From NCBI GenBank assembly GCA_033439295.1, contig JAVTLE010000003.1, positions 682,001-746,000 of the forward strand: a stretch of 64,000 bases of DNA, written 5' to 3'. Numbering within the stretch: position 1 is the first letter of the stretch; every line of letters starts with the position of its first letter. The DNA is from Deuterostichococcus epilithicus (taxonomy: Eukaryota; Chlorophyta; Trebouxiophyceae; Prasiolales; Stichococcaceae). Made by a program: the position numbers and the translations under genes. Of the stretch, positions 1 to 13,300 are shown piece after piece. Under the pieces are notes generated by a model. That model was given only the letters and a program-made list of their open reading frames with translations. It did no database searches and was not told the DNA's origin.

Positions 1-912
1 TGAGATTGGGAGCATGCCATGAGGGACAACAACTCTGGAGATTGAAGCACTTGCCTGGAAGCTCATGGCGCTGAGTTGAGGTGGAGTCTACTCTAGGATG
101 GCATGGACTGGTGCCATGACCAGGAAAAGGTCTCTGTACTCCTGGTTCCACGGCTCCAGCAGAGCCAGGCCACGCTCGAGTCTGACTATGACTGACCAGC
201 TCTGCTTTGTGGAACAGAGATGCCGGTACACGCAGTGAGCAGCAAAGCCGGAAGAACAAATTTCACTGACTCCGCTGGTTCCGCCTGCAACACTGGACTT
301 TGCCGCGCAAGCAGCACAGAAGCGAACACCTCCTCAAAAGGTTACGTGAGGCTGCATGCGGGGTGTTTAAAGTTCTCACCCTGTTCGCGGAGCTGCCACG
401 TCAGCGTCTCTGCGTCTCACCGTGCTGGCAACCTCGACATGAGTGCCATATCTATCACTCGATAGATATCGGCACTGCAAGCTTTCAGGACCTGTGACAT
501 ATTGCATATATCTTTCTGATGCAGTCGCGGCTGACGTGCCGCGATGCTGTGGTCGGTGGCATATGCTCCAGGTCACCACAACGGTACTCCCGTTATTGAA
601 TTCGAATGCGCCATTAACAGCACAGTAGCATGACGACGGCAGCCATGGAACCTGGACGCCTGCAATTTGGCCCGGCTGCAAGTGCTTCAATACCCAAAGG
701 CCTCAGGTTGAAAAGCTGTTTGTCAGCCACGGGATGCCAAGTCTGTCGCCATGTTTGAACACGCATCTGCTTGACATTCCTCCGCAAAAGACGGCCTCGC
801 TCTATCTCGCACAGGACTGCTGGGGCATTTGAGTAGCTGTCCTGGGGTACTTTCCTCCAGAGGCCATCGACAGCAGCGCGCATGACAGGAGCACCGGGAG
901 CCTGACCCATTG
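1..912. other. Stretch without a recognisable gene
   Basis: None of the six frames in this stretch resembles a known family, and the open frames are short and mutually overlapping. The first exon or exons of the ankyrin/RCC1 gene that begins downstream should lie here or left of the window, but I could not identify them. The only distinct structure is the hairpin at 442-476, listed separately. Confidence 0.6.
442..476. other. 35-nt near-perfect hairpin
   Basis: Arms AGTGCC plus ATATCTATC (442-456) pair with GATAGATAT plus GGCACT (461-476) around the loop ACTC. A single C is bulged at 470. This gives 15 base pairs with one bulge. It sits in sequence without recognised coding potential, upstream of the ankyrin/RCC1 gene. 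It could be a small-RNA precursor, a cruciform, or a remnant of a palindromic element; nothing in the sequence decides between these. Confidence 0.7.
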
Positions 913-3900
913 TGATCACTCGCAGGGCTCCCTCCACGACAGAAGAAATGAGGCAAAACGTTTTGCTGCACCTGGCGGTAGGTTCTGCATCCGTGGGCGA
1001 CCTGCCTGTGACAGCTGCCTGGCATGCCGCACATGCCGGCAAGCACTGCTTTGTGCTCTGCAGGTGTGGAGAAACGACTTCGAGGCGGCGGAGGGTTTAT
1101 TGGAGGTGGGAATCCAGCCGGACGTTCAGGACGAGGAGTCTGGCTGGTGAGCACTTGCTGCAGTCTGGATAAACACGAGGCAGCTAAGAGTGCTTGCCTC
1201 TGCAGGCCATGCCCTGCAACTACAAGTCTGCAGCATGGCGGCGAGGTGACGAGGGAGCCTCACAACAGTGCGACGCCGCGCAGGTCGTGCCTGCACCATG
1301 CGCTGTACTGGGGCCACCTCAGCATGGCGGCAAGGCTGCTCGAGGCGGGCGCCTTGCTCCACCTCCCCGACCACCAGGTGGGGTCTTCGATCCCACCGCA
1401 GCTCAATCCGCTGGGAGCTGGCGGTGCGGAATCACAAGCCGGCATTGCCCTGTTGTGCTTTGCATGAATGTGATGTTTGCATGATGGGAGACGGCGGCAG
1501 CATCACGGCCACGGTCACCCAACACTCGCCCGGCAGAAAAGCACTGGCACATGCGGCTGCAGGGGCGCACGCCACTAGATCTGCTCTCGCGGGAGCTGCG
1601 GGGCTACCTGCAGGCGGGCACTTGCACCGAGCTGTTCTCCTGGGGCAATGGCGCCAACTACCAGCTGGGTGTGCGATTCCTTCCGGATGTATTCCACATG
1701 TGAAATGCTGCCTCACCAGACCTCCCATGCAAGGATGGGCTGAGCCATGCCAGACAGACCCCTAGTACTGCACACCAGACGCCACTCGGGGCACGCTCAC
1801 TGCAGTTGACAGGATGCCCCTGACTCGCGCAGCTTGCTGCTGCCCCGCAGGCACTGGCGGCACGGGGCTGGCGTCGGGACCTATTCGGCTGGACGTGCTG
1901 CGCCATGCCGCCGTGGTGGGTCTCGCCGCCGCCAAGTTTCACTCGGCCGCCGTCACCGCGGATGGCAAGCTGCTGACCTGGGGCTGGGGCCGCGGCGGCC
2001 GCCTGGGTGAGTGAGGAGCCTGGACCGGGTCTGTCGGGAACATTCAGTGCAGACAACATGCAGTGCAGACAACCTTCCAACACTGGGGCAGGCACTGCAG
2101 ATGTCACATGGACGATAGACACAGGGCGGAAACGCTGAAGCAGCTGGCGTGCCGACCCCGCAGGCCATGGCGACTATGACATACACAGCGGCGAGAGCGC
2201 CACCATTGTGCCGCGCACGGTGGCTTCGCTGTCGCGGCAGGTGGTGGTCGCGGTGGCGGCCGCGAAGCACCACACGGCCGCCATCACGGCGGAAGGCGAT
2301 CTGTACAGCTGGGGGCAGAACCGCCACTGCCAGCTGGGCTACACAGTCGATACACAACCCACGCCGCGCAGGTCAGCCGAGGTCCAATCCTGATCGCGTC
2401 ACTCTTGCTGGCAGCAGCTTTACCAGCACTGCCCTGTTTGGGCCGGGTCTGCATCCAGCTTCTGAGGGCCATCGGATCTAAGGCACCGGAGGCATTGGAT
2501 CTCGTCTCGATGCTGCGACCTGCCGCAGGATTGCGTCGATACGGGCGCGCTGGGCGGGCGTGGCGGCGGCCAACAAGCACACCGTGGCGGTCACGGACGG
2601 CGGCGCGGTGTATGCGTGGGGCGACAACAGCCAGGGTCAGCTGGGCTACGGCACCAGCGACTCGGCGGCAAATGCCACGCCTCGCATCGTGGAGGCCATC
2701 AAGGTAGGGTGCAGGCCTTACAAGCTCTGGAGGGGGCTGGGGTACTGGGCTGCCGCCACAGTCTCAAGTGCTTTCCGCCCTGCTGCAGTCACTTGGTGTG
2801 CGAGCTCCATGACGGGCTGTGCCTCTGGTGGAACGGAACCATCGGCAGGTGCCGGGAGCGCAGCACTCGAAGCACACTTGGAGTGCTGCCAGTCGTCACC
2901 CTGGTCATCGGACAGGGCTGTGGCGCTGAGCATTTGCGCCTGTGTCTGCTGCAGGGGAAGCGCGTGACCATGGTGGCGGCGGCGAAGCGGCACACGGTGG
3001 TGCGCACTGCAGATGGCGACGTATGGACGTGGGGCCACTGTGGCGTGTCGCCGCGCCGGGTGCTGCTGGCCGGCGCCCGCGACGTGCAGCGCGCCACCCT
3101 CGGGGAGGTGAATGATTGCATGCTGCGCTTCTGTGTCCTCGCACCTGATGTACCACGGCAAATCCCGCCCCTGGAGTCTGACAGTCGTGGCTGTGTCCAC
3201 GCGGTGGCAGTGCTGGTAAAACCCTGCTGCACCGGCATGAAGTCCGCTGTGCACCCAACCCCGATTTGGCGAGTTCGCTTGTGGCACATAACCGTGCTGG
3301 TCGCGCTGCAGGTCGTCTTCCACAAGGGCCAGGCTGCCGTCGCGCGGCCGGTCGCGGTCCGGATCGCCGCCGGCGCTGCGCACTCCAGCTGCCTCACCCA
3401 GGTGGGGTTGGAAAACAAAAGAAAAAGCAGGCGCCCAGACCCGGCGGTGCTCCGGACCATGCTGCACATCAGTCTCAGCACCCCAGCCTGTCACTGTCCC
3501 GCCCCCAGTGAGGCGTGGCAAATTCTGGCTGACACAGGATGGTGTGGTGCTGGCGTGGCGGTCGGCGGACCCGCAGCTGCACGTGCAGGAGGTGTCTGGC
3601 GCCCTGGCCGGCCACACCGTTGTCGACATCTCGGCAGGTCGGCTGCCTCCTTCGCGCGCCGTGTCTCCACGGGCTTTGCCAAGACTGCAAGCGGCCGATG
3701 CAGCCGCAGATGCGGGCGGTCCGACCGGCCATGGTCTCGCAGCCGGCTTGGCACGCGGAAGGTGCATGATGTCAGGATGCATCACGCACATCACCATGCC
3801 GGCTCGCAGGACCACAGCCGGAGAAGACGTCTCGTGACCCCAAACTCGGGCGATCTTTCACAAACCCTCTGCTGCCCCCGCTGTACAGGCAAGTACCGTA

Positions 3901-6900
3901 CGGCAGCGGTCACAAAGGAGGGCACCATCTTCATGTGGGAGGGCTGGTCCAAGCCGCTGGAGGCCGCCTGGGGCGCCAGCGGTGGAGCCGGCGGCGCCGG
4001 CGCCCGCCTGTGCGCCGCCCCGCCGCCGGCGACGCCGCTCGGCACCTCGCCCGGCACCTCCGCCAGCTTCCAGGTGGGCAGTGGGTTGGAGAAATGATTC
4101 GATTGTTTTGGAAGGGTTTGGGAAGGACCTGTGCATGGACACGTGCACTCTTGGGGAGCAGTGCGGGCCATCGACATGGCGCTGCCGCTGTCAAGTTGCA
4201 GCGTTGATGCAGCTTTCCATGAGTGTTCGTCTGGCGCAAATGCTGTCTGAGCCCTTCAACCTTCCTTCGCCCTGCGTGTCTGTGCTGCGCTGCACGCAGC
4301 TAATTCATGCTCCCATCCGCTCTGCATCATTTACTTGGACCGTTGCCTGCAGAAGCGGCACAACAACCGGGCACGAGCAGCTCGGCTGGCAGAGCAGGTT
4401 GAGCCGGCCAGGGTGGAGGGCCTGAAGCGCACCGTGTGCGTCGCCGTCGGCGAGAAGCACTCGCTGGCCATGCAGGCGCGCTGCGACGCCTTGCATCCAT
4501 CCTCGTCTGAGCAATGCAGCAAGAGCGATGCAGCTGTTGAACGGCTGTCTTTGGTCACAAAATTGAGCGTGTTGCTTTTGGAAGCTGCGGCGTTGATTAC
4601 CGCTGGGCTGCGCCTAGACCTTGCAGTGCAACTGACAGATTGTGACCTTTCCCAATGTGTTGCGTTCACAGGCCTGGTGTTGCAAGCCACTTGCGGCGTG
4701 GCCCTTTGATGGCGAAGAGTTACATGAGCCGTCGCACAATGACATGGTCGAGCCGGTGCGCTCTTGCTCATCATGCTGACAAGTGCATGTGCAGTCAAGT
4801 CGAGCCAGCACCTGGATCCTGAAGTCGAGCAGCCTCAAAACTTGTTGCATGTTGACTCCAGGCAGTGAACAGGGCACGCAATTAGACCCTGCAACAGCCG
4901 TGGCTCTGTCAGTGTTGCATATCTACTGCCGCTTGTGCACAGGAGGCGCCGGCTGCATGGCCGAGCGCGCAGCCACGACAGAGCGGGCACTTCCCCTGGT
5001 GCGAGCCCTTTGTGCCGCAGAACCTGAAGCGATATGACTCATTCGTCTCTGCGAGACGCTGGTCGCGAGGCAGTCTTCGTGTGCACGCGGCAAGAGCATG
5101 TCTGCATGATTACTGACCCTTCTGCAGCCGCTGCCGCTGCATGAGACACATGTGCTCGGGTCCGGCTGCTCTACAGCCGACAAGTGCGCCGTCGACACTG
5201 CAGGGACACGAGCGCGGGCGTGCCGAGCCTGCAGCGTGCATGTGAACGCGCTGTGGCAAAGCAGCTGGTGGAGCCGCGGTCGGCGTGCGGCGTGCTGCTG
5301 TACGCCGATGCCGCCGGCGCGACCATGCTGCGCCGCTACTGCCTGGTGCGCAGGCTTTGCAGGATGCAAGGCATTGTCGGGCTGGACGGGCTGGCTGCAG
5401 CTTGCGCACATCGCAGTCATGCGCCTGTCTTCCCCAGCGTCCTGCTCCTGCTGCCAGAAACTGTCGCGGGTCCGCGCCTGAAAGTGCTCTAGCATGACAC
5501 CTCCTTTGGAGCGTGGCAGTCTGGCGAGCATGTCGTTGGCGTGCGGCCGTGATCGAAGCCTGCATGGTGCTGCAGTGCCGCAGCATTGGCAGCATCAACA
5601 TCACACTGCAGAGCCAGCCTCCCTTGTCCGCAGCTCAACTGTGGCGCTCAAGCGTGACAGCTGCCGCTTCCGGCGGCAGTGGCGTCCAACCTGGATGCCG
5701 TCCTGCTGGAGGCGCCACTACAACACGGCGGACTGCTGGGCCCACACCATTGCTTGGGGCCGGCAAGGATGGTTTCTGCTCCCTGCAGGCGGTGATCGTG
5801 TCCAACCTGGATGCCATCCTGCTGGAGGCGCGCGAGGCGGTGGAGGCCCTGCCGTCGCACCTGCTGGCCGACCTGGAGGCGCTGTTGCGGGCGCGCTTCG
5901 CGACCCTCCCCGCCGGACGGGCGCCGCCGCTTGACGGGGCGGCGGCGGCCGTGGAGGGCGGTGTGCCGGGCGCGCCGATCGCGGGCACCCGACGCCCCAC
6001 GGCGGCCGTGCCCTCAGGTGGGGGTGCAGAACAGCCGCACGGCATTTTCATGAGCCGGTCATGAGGCGGTTCTGTCGATGGAAACCCCTTCTGGGCTGAC
6101 GATGGACCCGGCTGTGGCAGTAACACTGGTTCTGGCGCCTTCCACTCCGCGCAGAGGACACCGGGCCCGACTCGGGTCGCGAGGGTGCGCTGTCCAGTCC
6201 CGCCAAGGCGGCACAGCGGCCGGCGTCGGCGCAGCTGCCAGATCCGGCGCTGCTGGAGCGCGAGCGCAGCTTCAAGAGCGAGGCGGACGCCACGGAGGAC
6301 GCCGCAGCCTTCCGGCAGGCACGAGACAATGAAAAGGGACTAAAGCAGCCAGCATCCCACCATGCGGCAATGCGCCAGCCCATGGCTTAAGACACGGCCA
6401 CCGACTGGAGCTCTCCTCTGTGTGCAGTGCTCTGCTGACGTCTCTCCGTCCCAGGGCCCGATCTGCTTGCCGCCATCTGCCGGATCCAGCTTAAAGAGTC
6501 AGTGCCGAGGCCGCCGACCTGCGCCGCAGGCGCGGCACCTGCGGAAGAAGCTGCAGCAGATCGAGGCGTTGGAGGGGCGCCTCGCCGCAGGCGACGCTCT
6601 CAACGCGCAGCAAGCCGCCAAGGTCGCCCAGCGGCCTCAGGTGCCCCCCAGACCCCCGCGGCCTGCGACACTGCGCCGCAAGGAACGGTCACGCTGCTGG
6701 CGGATCCTGGTGTTGCTTGGATAGGCTAGGCATGCAGTTGCCAGGGTGCGGCCGCGGGCGCGGAATTCCGACTGCCGGACGTTGCCACTGACCGCGCTGG
6801 AAATCCTGCCCCTGAGCAGCGTCACAAGCGAGCATGTACGGATGCCTTTGGACTACCTGCGCTCAGGTTGTGGCCGCACTGGCTGCGCTGTCCAGTGGGG

Positions 6901-9900
6901 CGACCGTCGCGTCGCTGCAGCGGCTGCTATCGCCCCTGGCCTCTGCGTCGCCCAGTCGCCAGCAGGACGCCGGCGCCAAGCCCCTCGGCAGCCTCGAAGC
7001 GAGTGACAGCCAGCCTGTCGGGCTGGCAGGCGACGGCAGCGCGCGGGCGGGCCGGCAGCAACGCCGCCAGCGGCGGCAGGACAGTGAGCGGGCAGCCGGC
7101 CCGGCTGCGGAGTCTCTGGTGCCGGCCACATGCGCGGACGCCCTGCGCGTCACGTCTGACGGTGGCCGGCCAGGCGCGGGCAGCCCACCGGCGGCGGCGC
7201 TGCCTGCAGCAAGCGCCGGCTTCCATGATGGCAGCCTGGCCGCTGGTGCCGCTGTGCCATCCACATCCGGCTTCAGCGTGGCTGCCTCCCCGCCTGCTCT
7301 ACCGTCGCCGGTGGTGCGCTTCTGCCATGATTTTTCCTACGTTTTATGCGTGCACGTCTCCCCGCCGCACCTCTGTCGCCAAGTGGCATGGCATGGCTGC
7401 TGCCGCCTCGCCGTAGGCCTGGTCGCTCCGGGGCACACTTCCTTGTCCGATACCGACCTGGGACTCCGGTTCTTCCATACGGCAAGTCCAGATCTAAGGT
7501 GGTGTCTCGTCCGCAGGCGCGCAAGAGCAGCAGCAAGGCGCAGCGCAAAGGAGGCCTGTCGCTGTTCCTGCGCGGCGACTTGGACAAGGATGCTGCAGCA
7601 GCCGCGAGCGTCGACGCAACGCCAGCGCCGCGGGGCTGGGGATTGCCCGCAACGTCGGCCCCTGCTCCTGCAGCCGAAGCCGCGGCTGTAGCCGCTTCCC
7701 CAGCTGCCGCGCCGCTGTCGGCAGCCTCGTCGGGCCGCAGCACAGGCACCGCCGTCAGCGGCCTGACCGCCGGCATCAAGCGGCAGCAGGAAGTGGACAG
7801 CAGAGCCGCGGAAGGTGCGGCAGTCATCTGCTGTGCCCCAGTGCTCGGAAAGCATTTGCACGAAGGGCCCGCCAGCAATGAGCACATCCTCACATGGGTG
7901 TGCATTCACCAAAGAAGTGCGAAGTCGTCGCCGTTGTTCAGCACGGTGCAGCGTGACGGCCCGCACCCAGAACCCAAGCGTCCCGCAAGCATTGTGCCCA
8001 CGGTTCGTCACCTGCTGGCCTGCAGGTCAGTCGCCCGTCATGCTGCCGGCGCGCTCGCGCTCCGGCGCCCGGCCAGGGCCTCTCGCCCCCGGCGCGGCGG
8101 AGCTCCACCCGCAGCCTGCGCCGGCGCAGCCGCCGGGCGAGCCCGGCGCCAGGGGCGGCAGCCGCCGACTGTCACTGGCGGACTTTGTGTCCCCCAAGTC
8201 GGCGCCGATCCCGGTGAAGGCCGCGGCGGCGGTACCCGCATGGGGGGCCGCCGGCACGAGCCCCCCCGCCGGCGCTCCCAGCCTGAAGAGCATTCAGGTG
8301 CGTTTAAGCATCTGGGAAGCATGCTCATGCAACTGTCCACTGTAGTCGATGTCCACGGCCACCGCCCATGCCGCCAGTAGGCATTCGACAGGGCAAGGCC
8401 ATTTCTAATTGCGATTGCACAATCTGGCCCGCAGGCGGCGCAGGAGCAGCACCGAGAGAGCGTCGCGGCAAACTGGGTCCCGCTGGGCAGCTCGCCGCTG
8501 GGCAGTGCCCCCAGCGCCTCCTGGCGCACGTCGCCCCTCAGCGCAGCGGTCGCCGGCACCTCACCCGGCGCGCTGTTCCCCGCCGGCACCTCCCCCAGCG
8601 GCAGCAGGCAAGTTATTGTGGGGCGAGCTGCCTCTGTCTAGTTCCCATGATCCGCAGGGACTGCATTCGGCCGCCCACGGTCCTTGCATCGTCGCGTGTT
8701 GACATGCAAGCAGGGCACAGGGTGCACAGGCGGCCGGTCGCCCCTGCTTGCTCCGGGCGTCAGGAGCCGCCCGCTGACAGGCGGATGCCACAGCGAGCGT
8801 CAGCACAAGCCTGTTCGTCGATGATGCAGGCGCACACCGCAGCGAGAGGCGCCCAGCAGCAAGTGGTTTGTGCCGGAGGAGCACGTTGTGGTGCCCCTGC
8901 GCGAAATCGAGCGGGAGGCGCAGCAAGAGGCGGCACGGGTGCAGGTGCCATGTGTCCCTTCATACGTTTGCATGGGCATTGCGCACGACGCTCATGCATG
9001 CAGAGCCTGGCAGGCACGTGATGGCTGTTTTCAACCTCACGCAAGTCTCGACATGTCCAGAGCCGGAATGTCATTACCAAACTCCACAGGAGGAGGCGGA
9101 GGTTGCCGCCAACATTGCCGCCGCCAAGGCCGCCGCAAAGGCGCACAGGCGGTCAGAGGCCAAAGGGCGCGCCCGCGCTGCAAAGACGGCAGCAGCTCAG
9201 GCGGCTGCCGTCGCGGCGGTCACGCCAGAAGTGGCCGCCGCTACTGCAGCGCCTGATGCGGAGGAGGCGGTCCGGGCGGTGCCCGCTGCGGAGGAGGCAG
9301 CTCGGGCGGCGCCCAGCGACGCAGCTCCTGCAGCTTGCGGCCAGGACGGCACGCCAGAGGCCGCCAGCTCGGACGCTGCCGTCAAGCGGCGGCCCCGTCT
9401 GTCGAGGCCGCGGGGCGATCGGCGGCGGCAGGCGGGTGCGGGGCAAGACGCAGCGCGGCATGCAGATGGCGCAGGTTCCGGCTCTGCGGCGCAGCTGGTA
9501 GCTGCAGCGGCTGAGCCGCGTGGTGATGCGGCCCGTCGGGGCCCTCGGGTAGCTGCCGGTGGCGGGGCAGCTGCTGCGGAGCGTCCCAGACACCCAGAGC
9601 GCGCCCAGCGGCGGCCTGCGCCGCCACAGCAGCAGCAGCAGCATGCGGCAGACTCGCAGCAGCTATCGCCCGGCTCCGGGCGACCGGACAGCCAGCAGGG
9701 CGCCGCGTGGGCGGCAGCGCCGTGGGAGGCGACGGCACCGCCAGCCCCCACACCGTACAGGCAGCCTGGCAGCCGTAGTAGACCCCCCGCTGCCCGGCGG
9801 GTGGGTGACCCTCCAGGAGACATGACTGCCGACCGCGGCGCCAGGCAGCCCCGGCAGGATGGCACATCCCTGATGCCTGCTGCTGGAGCCGAATCGCCAG

Positions 9901-9905
9901 GGTGA
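913..9905 (+). CDS. Ankyrin-repeat / RCC1-repeat protein (IBtk-like, plant type), 5' end incomplete
   Basis: This is a large multi-exon gene of the plant family that joins ankyrin repeats, RCC1 propeller repeats and an IBtk-like C-terminal half. Exons 913-977, 1064-~1147 and ~1271-1377 carry ankyrin repeats (LHLAVWRND, LHHALYWGH). RCC1 blades lie between about 1580 and 4480, with signatures such as FSWGNGANYQLG, YSWGQNRHCQLG and YAWGDNSQGQLG. A BTB/BACK-like segment (CERAVAKQLVEP, about 5240-5360) and the SNLDAILLEA segment (5800) follow. Further on are the coiled LRKKLQQIEALE motif (~6540), GGLSLFLRGDLD (~7550) and FVPEEHVVVPLREI (~8870), in the order I recall for Arabidopsis AT3G03790. The C-terminus from 9090 is Ala-rich low complexity. 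The start exon was not found; 913 is the first exon I can place. RCC1/ankyrin proteins of this type are probable scaffolds; the substrate is unknown. Confidence 0.85.
5677..5717 (+). repeat. Echo of the exon at 5791 inside the preceding intron (IBtk-like gene)
   Basis: GTCCAACCTGGATGCC, one differing base, then TCCTGCTGGAGGCGC is present at 5684-5715 and again at 5800-5831. That is 31 of 32 identical bases at an offset of 116 bp. The downstream copy continues into the conserved family sequence (EALPSHLLADLEALL), so it is the real exon. The upstream copy diverges right after the match. A GGCAG that could act as a splice acceptor precedes the copy. Confidence 0.85.
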
Positions 9906-10393
9906 CCGTGTGATAGCATGCAGGCGTTTTAAATTGCCGGGCCGGAACAAGCAGGGTGGGTGCGGCGGACGTGATCATGATTGGTTTCCGCACGTGCTGG
10001 CATGACAGATTTTGGCAGCGTTTCGCAGGGCAAAATAAGGAGGTGAAATAAGCTTGGAGTGGGTTTGTGAGCTTCAAGAGCCACGCCGTCTGTACAGCAA
10101 CATGACAGTGTCATTTGGCATTGCATTGCTGCCAATTGGTCTGCTTTCGCTGCAAACCCACGCTCTAGCACTCTCCGACGGCTTCCAGCAATGTCTGGTG
10201 CATTTCAGTCAACGTCAGTGCTGCCCTTTGGCTGCGTCAGTGTTCCACCGATTTTCCGACCAAAACCACCAACTGAACGAAGCTCATACCCCTACAACAA
10301 CGAATGTCATCTGCTCTGTCACGTTACAGTCCGCCTGCCGGCGCGTCAATCAGGGTTCCTCGTTGTGCTTGCTGTTTGCACAGCGCTCCTGCC
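9906..10393. other. Convergent intergenic stretch
   Basis: This is the 3' region between the IBtk-like gene on the plus strand and the WD40-like gene on the minus strand. I see no conserved frame here and no clear RNA gene. Confidence 0.6.
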
Positions 10394-13300
10394 TCAGCTG
10401 CTCCACCTGTGCACCAGTCCTTCTGCGTTGCCGGTATAGATCTCGCCGTGCTCCTCGTCCATGAACAACGCCGTCACATCTGCGCCGGGCAGGCGCATCC
10501 GCTTGGACACACTTGCCAAATGACACACGCACATGTGCGGTTGTAACATGGTATGCACGGTGTGATTAGTAGCCCGACAGCTGTGCATTCCCTTGAAGAC
10601 GTGGCCAGGTGGAGGAGCTTGACAGATCGAGGCCATCATGCTGCACCAGCCGGGAGGCTTAGGTGCAGCTGGCCCTTCACAGACCGTCAGCTGCATAGCC
10701 CGCGATCAGCCAGACGCACCTCGCAGCGCCGATTGAGCGGCTCGCTCCGCATCGCTCTGGGGCAACGCCGCCGCCGCCACCTTGGCGATGCAGCGGCCGG
10801 TCAGCAGGCACGAAACGTTGATGCTGCCCAGGCAGCCGTTTGCCCCACTTGCCGGCGTCTTGGCGGCGCCCTCCTTGGGCTGCAGGAAGGGGGCGCCGGT
10901 TGCATCTGCCAGCATTGAATTTCGACGGCTGACTCGCATGGCATTGCCTCTTGTTTCGCCGTCCCCGGGAAGAAGAGGATACAGCTGCATGCTTGCAACC
11001 CAGGAAGAATGGCTGCACACAGCAGAAACGACTGCACAAAGCACGTCCTGGAACCACGCACAGTCCGGTCGACCGGCTCCCAACGACCTACCCTGCACCA
11101 GGAGACGATGGTGTCCTGCCGCTGGTTGATGTACACATTGCTGACGTGGCTGTCGGGCCGCAGCAGGGTGTGGTCCTCAAACACCGTAACCTGCTGCCCC
11201 TGTATTCGTGTCGACATGCTCGTCGACTTGCTGGACAACTTTTCGCAAATTGAGTGGCAGCCAGTACGACTGGCTCACTCAAGCACATCGGCAACAGGAG
11301 TGGTGCAAGCGGCGGGCCGGCGGCACATGGCTTGGCGGCGCGGAACCAAATGCAAAACCCGAAAGCCGCGCTCTGAGACCCCGACCCGACTTCACACCTG
11401 GAAGCTCCACACGGCGACGGTGTGCTGCAGCAGGCTGAGGAACAGGTTGCGCTCGTACAGGAAGATGAATGCTGCTGGCGTGGGAAAGTCAGCCGCCGCG
11501 ACTGCCGCCGCGTCAGGCCGCAGCACGTCTACTATCCGCAGCGGCTGCCCCTCCTGTTTTAGAAGTACTGATGTTTGCAAACACAGCGATGTGGTGGTTC
11601 GTGTATAATAAGATATCCATCTGCATGAGAGTGTGGCGCCTACTTGTGACGAGGAGTGTGACGAGGTGCTGATCAAGGGCCTATGGCGCCCCAATGTGAT
11701 GGCCAGCCGCAGCGAGCACCGGCGCACCATCACACAGCAGGCGCATTACCGGCACCTGCTGCGCAGCTGCAGCAGCCTAGGCGCCGGCGCTGCTCAAGAG
11801 CGTGCCAGCCCACCCGCTGACATCACGCAGCCCTGCAAGTTCTTCCCGCAGCAGCTGCGGTGGAGCACCGGAACCAGCAACGAAGCAGGGAGCGCCCACC
11901 TGCTTGACGACGAGCGCATTGTTGAAGAGTTCGATGAACTCTGGCTTGTGGCCCGACACCAGGGGGTGCCGCAACTCCTGTGGCAGTTTTAACGTTCAGC
12001 TTTGCAGCTAGCTACGTTGAGCTTTACAACGATGGAAGGAATACAGCGATACATGCAGCCTTGCTGACTGCGAGCTGTGGGACGCCCAGCCCGCTGTGTT
12101 TGAAAGCCAGAATACACCATGTCCGCACGCGCCTCAAGAGTCTGTCGCCAGGCGGCGCGCAGCGCGGCACAGCCGAGATCCGGCCCACAGGATCCAGAGG
12201 TCCCGAAGCAGACGGCTTGCGGCGCGGCCGGGCCGTCTTCTTAATCCTCAATGCGCTCCTTGCTCATCCCTGGACCCTTAGAATCAACACCGAAACTCTC
12301 ACCTTCAGCAGCGTCCCGTCTTCGATGCTGTGCACGCGCAGCGGCACGCAGTCGCCGCGGCCGGCGCCCGCCTCACGCTGCATGACCATCAGCAGGATGC
12401 CCGGCGAGATCTGCGCCAAACACGTGAAAATGCGTTTAGACTTAAAGCCAGGGGCCAGGACTGCATTCGCTTGCGACATTCCACTCGCAGTGTTCGAGGA
12501 CAGCTCGACAGCTGGGCTGCGGTGCAAATCGCTTTTGCGAATTATATGCACCTTGACTTCCTGCACTGCGGCGTTGTCCAGACAGTACAGCTTCCTGTAG
12601 CCCTCCAGATCGTACACGGTGTAAACCCTGCACGTAGCAGAATCCGCAATGTCACACGGTCAGCCAGGAGGTCGGAACACAATCCAAACGGACATGCGGG
12701 GGATTCCCAGGCCGATCGGAAAACGCTATTTGTGTCCTCGTGGCCGGCAGACCGCACAAGCGGCATGGGAAGTGGGCTGCACCTGTTGGCGGCATTGTAG
12801 GTCAGCACTTTGCAGTTCACGTCGTCGAACTCGACGAAGCCGGGCCACTGCAGAGCTTCGCCATCAAACAGCGCGCAGCCGTCCTGCGGCCGCCCTTGCC
12901 GTATGCACCTGTGGGGTCACAAACGACATGAATGGGCTGCACCGCTGACGAGCACCAATGGGCGGCACGCAAACGGTGTGCAAGAGCCTGCATCATGCAG
13001 GCCAAAACGCCTTGGCATTGTGCAATCGGCAGCCTTGTATCAGGTGGTCAGACGCACTGTGCGGGCATCGAGCGGCAGTTGAGCGAGCTGCAGCTATCCG
13101 CCAGGTGCACGCTCACCGTGATGAGGCACCTGCACAGAAACACGAACCACAAGTCCCACACATGGTGGGGTGGCATTCTAAACTCGGGTTGTCGAGTGGA
13201 GCCGAGCCACGCTGTAAATCGCCTTGCGGACCACGCTGCAAAGTTCCCGGAACAGCGGCAGGCGTGCAAGGAGCGGAAGCACATGTATGAGCAAGGGATG

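Noticed and set aside
2718-3815. Long minus-strand frames overlapping the RCC1 region
   Set aside because: They are antisense shadows. The plus strand carries clear RCC1 blades with consistent splice sites.
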